From: Paenibacillus silvestris | Lineage (GTDB): Bacteria; Bacillota; Bacilli; Paenibacillales; NBRC-103111 | Direction of reading: 5' to 3' | NCBI RefSeq assembly: GCF_009882985.1 | Contig: NZ_WTUZ01000010.1 | Location: 248,352-312,351, forward strand | Length of the DNA: 64,000 nucleotides | Shown: in pieces, positions 58,915 through 64,000 of the stretch | Numbering within the stretch: the first letter of the stretch is position 1 | How the letters are laid out: each line of letters opens with the position of its first letter | Position numbers and translations under genes: made by a program | Notes under the pieces: model-generated | The model's database searches: none | Told to the model about the DNA's origin: nothing | The model's input: only the letters and a program-made list of their open reading frames with translations

Positions 58915-60633
58915 TTAAGGCCGAGGCCGCAGCATTTCCGCCTTCTCAGCAGGTTTGAGCGGTAACGTTAATTGGAGGACAGAGCGATTCGGAGCATAGA
59001 ATTCCGCTTGTACCGCTGAGCTATCTCCCCCTTGGATAACGGAAGCTGTAGCTTCGAGCTCATCCGTCTCTTCGCCCAAACGCCATGCAAACAGCAGGAG
59101 CGCCTCCTGCATGCTAACAAAATCAAACCTCTTCCGCTCACCAGCGTAGATCACATAATCAAGGAACCATTTATGCTGTTCCTTCCCGAGCTCCCAGCCC
59201 GGCTGCTCCCCGTCGAAGGCTGCGAATATTTTATTTACGTGCAGTAACTGCTCCGCTATATGTATGACGACTGATTCGGCTTCACACGAAACAGCTTCTG
59301 CCCTCACTTCATGCAGGCTTCCTCCAATCTCGAAACGTACTCTTAAGTCCGCTGATTCGATAGTCCCGTCAATTGGATCGAGTCCAATATGCGTATTGCC
59401 GCCATTCGTGCAAAAGCCGATTCCGAACAGCACATCTTTCCCCTTTTGAACACTGGCATAGATACCGGAAGAATAGTCATAACCTTCGTTCAGGAGGCGC
59501 AAATGTATATAGGTGGATGCGTCACCATTACGTACATAAGCTAGCAAATTGCGACGCTGATTCCACATCACATCCTTGCTGAATGTTCCCACACTAACAG
59601 GCCCTTCCATATACGTCGTTGCTTGGTTAACGATATGTCCGGCCTCGTCTTTGCTAATCGTCTGCACAAGTTCCGCCGTCTCTGTTCGCTTGAAAGCCGG
59701 TATGTACTTCACAGGACACCAGATGTCATTCCCGTACCAGTCCAGATTGTACTTCAACTGTTCCTCTGGCATGAAGCTGAGCTCACCGTGGCTGGCAATC
59801 TGTATGAAAGATAAAATTTCTGGCGTCATCAACGTATTGTAGGCACGGCTATGCGGACCAGACCACTGCTTGCTAGGGGCATGGAAGTGCTCAGCCACCA
59901 GACCCCATGCGACATCTAGCAGCTCCGAGCTAAGCTGTTTCGCTTCCGCAACCTGGGTTGCCGTATGAATGCTGGACAATTCCTGTATCGCAACAATCGT
60001 ATAGGTCGGGCTGTTATACTCTTGGAAAGTTCCCAGCTGCTTCGTGTATTCACGGAAGAGTCGCAGCCGTTCCAGACCGTAATTCAAGTACTTTGCTTCG
60101 CGGTAGACCTCACCGGTGAGCAAAGTAACGAAAGCGCCCATAATCGCAATGTTCGTATAGCTAGGCCCAACATTACGCTTAATAATGGCGTCGCACGCAC
60201 AAAAAAGCGCATGCCGAATCTGCTCGCGCAGCTCCGAGCTCAGTAAATCGGAATGCCGCTGCTCCGCCAGCACCAGCCGCTTCCCACAGAAGTCGGCCCA
60301 ATTCCAGTCCGGTGGAGCCATCATTTCGAGCGGCTCCTCGTAGAACCAAGACCAGATGCCGAAGGTAGCATGCTCAGGATTCTGGTCCTGCAGACTAATC
60401 ACTTGTTCAAGTATCCCTTGTGCTCGTTCAACATGAACAGGCTGACGGCTGTCCAGCAGTCCCAGCGCGTAGACACAAGCTGCCAAAGTAGGATGAGTAA
60501 ATGCTACATTTTTCAACGTGCTGTGATATCCCGGTGTATGGAAAGGCTTGCGAACCATCCGGAGCTCAGGCGTATACTCCTCATGCCAGCTATCAAGCTG
60601 TTCGAGCAGCATTTTGTTAGGATCAATTGTCAT
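58915..60633 (-). CDS. Uncharacterised 572-aa protein of pectin-type locus, helical toroid predicted
   Basis: No signal peptide. The N-terminal ~350 residues are alpha-helical with aromatic-rich turns (FGIWSWFYEEPLEMMAPPDW, GPSYTNIAIMGAFVTLLTGE, FQEYNSPTYTIVAIQELSSI), which looks like an (alpha/alpha) toroid of lyase or unsaturated glycoside hydrolase type; the C-terminal ~220 residues are beta-rich (GPVSVGTFSKDVMWNQRRNL, GIGFCTNGGNTHIGLDPIDG). The NSPTYT segment resembles conserved blocks of poorly studied heparinase-like proteins. Start set at 60633, preceded by AAGGAG; the open frame extends to 60747 across a hairpin. Between SBP and PL22 genes, so probably an enzyme for uronate oligosaccharides. 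Family not known to me. Confidence 0.7.
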   Translation of the reverse strand: MTIDPNKMLLEQLDSWHEEYTPELRMVRKPFHTPGYHSTLKNVAFTHPTLAACVYALGLLDSRQPVHVERAQGILEQVISLQDQNPEHATFGIWSWFYEEPLEMMAPPDWNWADFCGKRLVLAEQRHSDLLSSELREQIRHALFCACDAIIKRNVGPSYTNIAIMGAFVTLLTGEVYREAKYLNYGLERLRLFREYTKQLGTFQEYNSPTYTIVAIQELSSIHTATQVAEAKQLSSELLDVAWGLVAEHFHAPSKQWSGPHSRAYNTLMTPEILSFIQIASHGELSFMPEEQLKYNLDWYGNDIWCPVKYIPAFKRTETAELVQTISKDEAGHIVNQATTYMEGPVSVGTFSKDVMWNQRRNLLAYVRNGDASTYIHLRLLNEGYDYSSGIYASVQKGKDVLFGIGFCTNGGNTHIGLDPIDGTIESADLRVRFEIGGSLHEVRAEAVSCEAESVVIHIAEQLLHVNKIFAAFDGEQPGWELGKEQHKWFLDYVIYAGERKRFDFVSMQEALLLFAWRLGEETDELEATASVIQGGDSSAVQAEFYAPNRSVLQLTLPLKPAEKAEMLRPRP

Positions 60634-60667
60634 TGGGAAATTACACTCCTTATTCGTATGAAATAAC

Positions 60668-60693
60668 CCCCCGACTCCTGTTCGAATCGGGAG
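60668..60693 (-). other. Intercistronic hairpin between SBP and the 572-aa gene
   Basis: Minus strand CCTCCCGA pairs with TCGGGGGG (with GU), followed by TTATTT. It is probably a partial terminator that keeps the binding protein more abundant than the downstream enzymes. Confidence 0.65.
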
Positions 60694-60716
60694 GCTGTTT
60701 AGCCATCTATGAAAAG

Positions 60717-62270
60717 TTACTTGCCTTTCACATTGTTCTGATACCAATCTTGTGCTAACTTGTCAACGTTATCCCCGCCCAGACGTTTCCATTCCTTGCG
60801 AAGCTGCTCCATTCCCCATTGCGGCGAATATTGCGCACCGCCTGTAATCACCTTCGTTTCAATATCATCCGCCAAGGGGCCGAATGAAGTCGAGGTTTCG
60901 CTCAGTTCAGGGAAGGTAGGGTTAAACGGAATATCGCGTCTGTATTTGTTTTTCATAGCTACCTTGAGGGATTCACCCTGCACCTTGGCATATTCCTGAG
61001 AAATCGCATCCGTTGCTGCCATTACCGCGAAATCCTCAGGTTTAGGACTCCATTGATCGAGCACGGCATATTCTGGCGCATAGATCGTTTCCTTCTTATT
61101 TTTCTCGGCATCAATCGTTTGAGGAACACCATTAACCAGCTTGTAATGCGTACCTTCCGTGCCGAATCTAACATCGAACCAGTTTTTGTCAATCCACCAG
61201 TCCAGTAATTTGATTGCTGCTTCGGGATTTTTCATATCCTTATTGAACACAATCAAACGGTTGGCAGGCGGTTCTTGATACAAGCCGAACTTCCCATATT
61301 TGGTTGATACCGGCTCAAATGGCACAAGCTTTGACGCAGGAACATTTTGCTTCAATTCACGGTATTCTGCGCCAATATTCCAGCTAGCGAAATAGATGCC
61401 TGTTTTACCTGTCACGAACAGCTGTCTTTCCTTCTGAAAGTTCTTGTCAGTAATATATTCCTTGTCAATTAACCCTTCGTCGAAGAAGAGTTTCATCTGG
61501 GCAAGTACATCTGTATAGCGATCTGTTAATCCACCGTACACGAGTTTGTCATTATCCAGATACCAGTTGCCTTTGTTGGATGCATACATCGCTTGAATGA
61601 TACCTGCGTAGTTATAGTTGAATGAAGCCCCCAACGTATCATTTTTACCGTTGCCATCAGGATCTTTATCTCTGAAAGCACGCATCACTTCGACCATCTC
61701 ATCCATCGTCGTTGGCGCCTTTAAGCCTAGCTTATCGAGCCAATCTTGGCGAATCCACATCCCGTGATTGGCAATCGCATCAATGCCCCGAGCGCTTGTC
61801 GCCATATAGGTTTTGCCATCAAACATGGTGTATGGCTTCAGCTCCGGATGCGCTTTCAAATAAGCTTTGTAAGAGGTGCTGTATTTCTCTATGTATTCAT
61901 CGATAGGCTGAATAGCTCCCTGCTCTTTCAAAGTCGCCATGTAATCCCGGCCGAATTCCCACATCATGTCCGGTGCTTCGCCAGCAGCGATAAGCGTATT
62001 TAACTTCTTCGTAGATTCTGTCCGCAGGATCGGTACCCACTTCACATTAATGCCCGATTTCTCACTGATGTACTTGGTTGTCCGGTTACTCTCATAGGTG
62101 CCTTCATCACTCGCTACTTGGCCGCGGTCAAGGATGGATACGCTGACCTCGAGCTTCTTATTCTCTCCTGAAGCCTTGCCTTCCTTATCTGAGCTACTTG
62201 GTGAGGAGCAAGCTGCAATTGCGAATAAAGAAGCGACTAGCGTTAGAGCTACGTGCTTTTGTTTAATCAT
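60717..62270 (-). CDS. Extracellular solute-binding lipoprotein (LplA type)
   Basis: 517 aa. Start at the ATG 62270, which has AGGAGG 10 bases upstream; the frame is open further back but that would bury the signal peptide. Lipobox IAAC (Cys ~20) followed by Ser-rich linker. Binding domain: LIAAGEAPDMMWEFGRDYMA, MWIRQDWLDKLGLKAPTTMD, DPDGNGKNDTLGASF (a calcium-loop-like DPDGNGKND motif common in this family), EAAIKLLDWWIDKNWFDVRF. Captures an oligosaccharide, likely pectin-derived, for the permeases at 62308 and 63217. Confidence 0.93.
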   Translation of the reverse strand: MIKQKHVALTLVASLFAIAACSSPSSSDKEGKASGENKKLEVSVSILDRGQVASDEGTYESNRTTKYISEKSGINVKWVPILRTESTKKLNTLIAAGEAPDMMWEFGRDYMATLKEQGAIQPIDEYIEKYSTSYKAYLKAHPELKPYTMFDGKTYMATSARGIDAIANHGMWIRQDWLDKLGLKAPTTMDEMVEVMRAFRDKDPDGNGKNDTLGASFNYNYAGIIQAMYASNKGNWYLDNDKLVYGGLTDRYTDVLAQMKLFFDEGLIDKEYITDKNFQKERQLFVTGKTGIYFASWNIGAEYRELKQNVPASKLVPFEPVSTKYGKFGLYQEPPANRLIVFNKDMKNPEAAIKLLDWWIDKNWFDVRFGTEGTHYKLVNGVPQTIDAEKNKKETIYAPEYAVLDQWSPKPEDFAVMAATDAISQEYAKVQGESLKVAMKNKYRRDIPFNPTFPELSETSTSFGPLADDIETKVITGGAQYSPQWGMEQLRKEWKRLGGDNVDKLAQDWYQNNVKGK

Positions 62271-62307
62271 CAAATCTTCGCCTCCTGCAAGAAGAATGGA
62301 TTTTCTA

Positions 62308-63204
62308 TCAACCTTTAATCGAACCAATCAAGACACCTTTCACAAAATATTTCTGTAAGAATGGATACACACATAGGATCGGCAGCACAGAAATAATGAT
62401 CGCAGCAGCTCTTAATCCCTCTGGGGTTACCATCGTTTGTATAGAAGCTCCTTCGCTCCCGTTGGTCGCATTCGTATTGAGCAGACTTTGGCTTGTCGTA
62501 TCAATCATTTGCAGCAGCTTCACCATCAATGACAGCTTCCCTGAATTCGTGATATACATCAGAACATTCATATACGAATTCCACCAGGTCACCGAATAAA
62601 ATAACGTTAGCGCCGCAATAATCGGCATGGAGAGCGGAAGAATAATTTTCCAAATAATGTACAAATCATTTGCTCCGTCTATCGCTGCAGATTCCTCCAG
62701 TTCCGGAGGCAAGCCTTCAAAGAACGATTTCATTACGAAAAAATTGTACGTGCTGATTAACCCAGGCAGCCAAAGTGCCCAGTAGGTGTTCATGATGCCC
62801 AGCGTTTTGATGAGGATATAGTTAGGAATGATCCCTCCGCCGAACAGCATGGTGAACGTTATAATCATTAGCAGAACATTCCTGCCCTTGAGTCGCTTGC
62901 GACTTAATGGATAAGCCGCCATGATAGTTGCTACAATGTTAATGGAAGTCCCTACAACGGTAATAAGTACCGTGTTCTTCATAGCATTAAACAGTTGACC
63001 GTCTTCAATGAGGTTGTTAAAAGAAGTGAATGTGACTTCCTTTGGCCATAAAAAGACTTCACCTGACATAATTGCCCGAGAACTGCTTAATGAGGTAGAT
63101 AGCACATGAATGAATGGGAATAAGGTCAACATGGCAAGTACCGCTAGAAACACATAGATGACACCATAAATCAGCCTTCCTGACGAGCTATGACTTCTGG
63201 ACAC
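62308..63204 (-). CDS. Carbohydrate ABC transporter permease (LplC/YtcP type)
   Basis: 298 aa, six transmembrane helices. EAA loop GLPPELEESAAIDGANDLYI around residue 170 and C-terminal YPFLQKYFVKGVLIGSIKG, as in the paralogue at 23551. GTG start with AGGAGGG 7 bases upstream. 12 bases after the partner permease. Needs a shared ATPase from elsewhere. Confidence 0.93.
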   Translation of the reverse strand: MSRSHSSSGRLIYGVIYVFLAVLAMLTLFPFIHVLSTSLSSSRAIMSGEVFLWPKEVTFTSFNNLIEDGQLFNAMKNTVLITVVGTSINIVATIMAAYPLSRKRLKGRNVLLMIITFTMLFGGGIIPNYILIKTLGIMNTYWALWLPGLISTYNFFVMKSFFEGLPPELEESAAIDGANDLYIIWKIILPLSMPIIAALTLFYSVTWWNSYMNVLMYITNSGKLSLMVKLLQMIDTTSQSLLNTNATNGSEGASIQTMVTPEGLRAAAIIISVLPILCVYPFLQKYFVKGVLIGSIKG

Positions 63205-63216
63205 TGCATTTCCCTC

Positions 63217-64000
63217 CTACCATAGCCCATTCTCACCTAAGGCTTTAATTAATCGATTCACGCTTACAACCAAGATCAAGCCAATGATGGATTGAAACAG
63301 GCCAAGCGCTGTCGTATAGCTGTACTGCGACCCTTCTAGACCAACATGGTACACATAGGTACTAATTACGTTAGCGACTTCTGAAACCGCCTTATTTTGC
63401 AGGACGAAGATATGCTCGAATCCCACATCCATCATCTGACCCACACGCAGAATCAGCAGGATGGCGATTGTGGATCGGATACCCGGCAGTGTCACGTGCC
63501 AGATGCGCCGAAGCTTACTCGCTCCGTCAATCTTCGCAGCTTCATACAACTGAGGGTCAATGCCAGCCATGGCCGCGAGGTAAAGAATCGTTCCCCAACC
63601 CGCATTCTGCCATATCCCGGAAAGGATGAACGTAATCGGCCACCAGAAGTTGCTTGCCATGAAATAGATCGGCTCAATGCCGAACAGCTTCACCAAAGCA
63701 ATGTTGACGATCCCCGTGGATGGAGACAGCAGCGCGATAACAATGCCGCCAAGCACGACCCAGGAGATGAAGTGTGGAATGTACAGAAGATTCTGAATCG
63801 TTCGCTTATACCATTCCAATCGGACTTCATTGAGAAGTATAGCGAGTACAATTGGAACGGGGAAAGCGAAAACGATACTATATACATTCAGCAAAAGCGT
63901 GTTCCTTAAAACAACGAAGAAATCTGGACTCGTGAACAATCTGTTGAAATGCTTCAGGCCAACCCACTGACTCCCCCATATCCCATCAGCAAATCGATAA
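63217..64000 (-). CDS. Carbohydrate ABC transporter permease (LplB/YteP type), 5' end beyond window
   Basis: The reading frame is open to the right edge, so the true start is outside the window. Residues visible upstream of position 63939 read FADGIWGSQWVGLKHFNRLF, which aligns with GIWGSDWVGFEHFREFF of the paralogue at 24448; a start at the TTG near 63939 would truncate the protein. EAA loop LYEAAKIDGASKLRRIWHVT and the end LIKALGENGLW are typical of LplB. Partner of the LplC-type permease downstream. Confidence 0.93.
   Translation of the reverse strand, partial: YRFADGIWGSQWVGLKHFNRLFTSPDFFVVLRNTLLLNVYSIVFAFPVPIVLAILLNEVRLEWYKRTIQNLLYIPHFISWVVLGGIVIALLSPSTGIVNIALVKLFGIEPIYFMASNFWWPITFILSGIWQNAGWGTILYLAAMAGIDPQLYEAAKIDGASKLRRIWHVTLPGIRSTIAILLILRVGQMMDVGFEHIFVLQNKAVSEVANVISTYVYHVGLEGSQYSYTTALGLFQSIIGLILVVSVNRLIKALGENGLW

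Noticed and set aside
63217..63939. 240-aa version of the last permease starting at a TTG
   Set aside because: The frame continues to the window edge with residues that align to the paralogous permease, so the gene is simply cut by the edge.

Overview
The window looks like chromosomal DNA of an endospore-forming Gram-positive bacterium of the Paenibacillus type. The evidence is an alpha/beta-type small acid-soluble spore protein behind a textbook sigma-G promoter, an S-layer-homology (SLH) anchored polysaccharide lyase, several Lpl/Yte-type sugar importers (lipoprotein plus two permeases, no local ATPase), a membrane-anchored AraC regulator with an extracellular sensor, strong AGGAGG ribosome binding sites and frequent TTG/GTG starts. 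This assignment is inference from gene content. I saw no transposase, phage gene, tRNA, rRNA or CRISPR array.

Layout. 1-6078 (minus): a tightly coupled catabolic operon (MGH1/GH63-like glycosidase, SDR dehydrogenase, creatininase-family amidohydrolase, an unnamed conserved protein, FAD-dependent oxidoreductase, start of a solute-binding lipoprotein) with a divergent AraC regulator. 7124-11977 (minus): a second coupled operon (M81/MlrC peptidase, class III aminotransferase, SMP-30-like protein, RidA, IclR). 12-18.4 kb: SASP, phytoene/squalene synthase, SIMPL protein, cation efflux transporter, UvrA-like ABC protein divergent from a nitroreductase. 18.7-35.6 kb (minus): a polysaccharide utilisation locus with two PL6 lyases (one SLH-anchored, 1541 aa), an alginate-lyase-like protein, membrane AraC regulator, SBP, two permeases and a GH95-like glycosidase. 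36-41.7 kb: FusB-like EF-G-binding protein, two unreported-looking small genes, and a TetR-controlled redox group. 41.9-48.6 kb (minus): LacI-controlled ABC importer with a divergent GDPD-like enzyme and a DUF6454-like protein. 48.7-52.8 kb: two-component system, small secreted protein, GH26-like glycosidase. 53-57.7 kb: glucarate dehydratase, two alpha/beta hydrolases, a MarR gene, and a 128-aa unknown protein under a c-di-AMP (ydaO-yuaA) riboswitch. 57.7-64 kb (minus): oligogalacturonate utilisation (PL22 lyase, an uncharacterised 572-aa protein, SBP, two permeases; the last is cut by the window edge).

The theme is capture and breakdown of uronate-rich polysaccharides. Surface or secreted lyases cut polymer, SBP/permease pairs import oligomers, intracellular glycosidases, PL22 and glucarate dehydratase process them, and dedicated AraC/LacI/IclR regulators, with probable CcpA control of the PL6 genes, govern expression.

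The most unusual non-coding signal is a dispersed repeat family. Three elements of about 177-235 bp (18489-18723, 35857-36034, 53023-53198) carry four short palindromic cores at nearly the same spacing (about 51/62/51 bases) and inverted ends. Two of them are homologous, with hairpin stems that differ in sequence but remain complementary. The second is the c-di-AMP riboswitch in front of a gene of unknown function.
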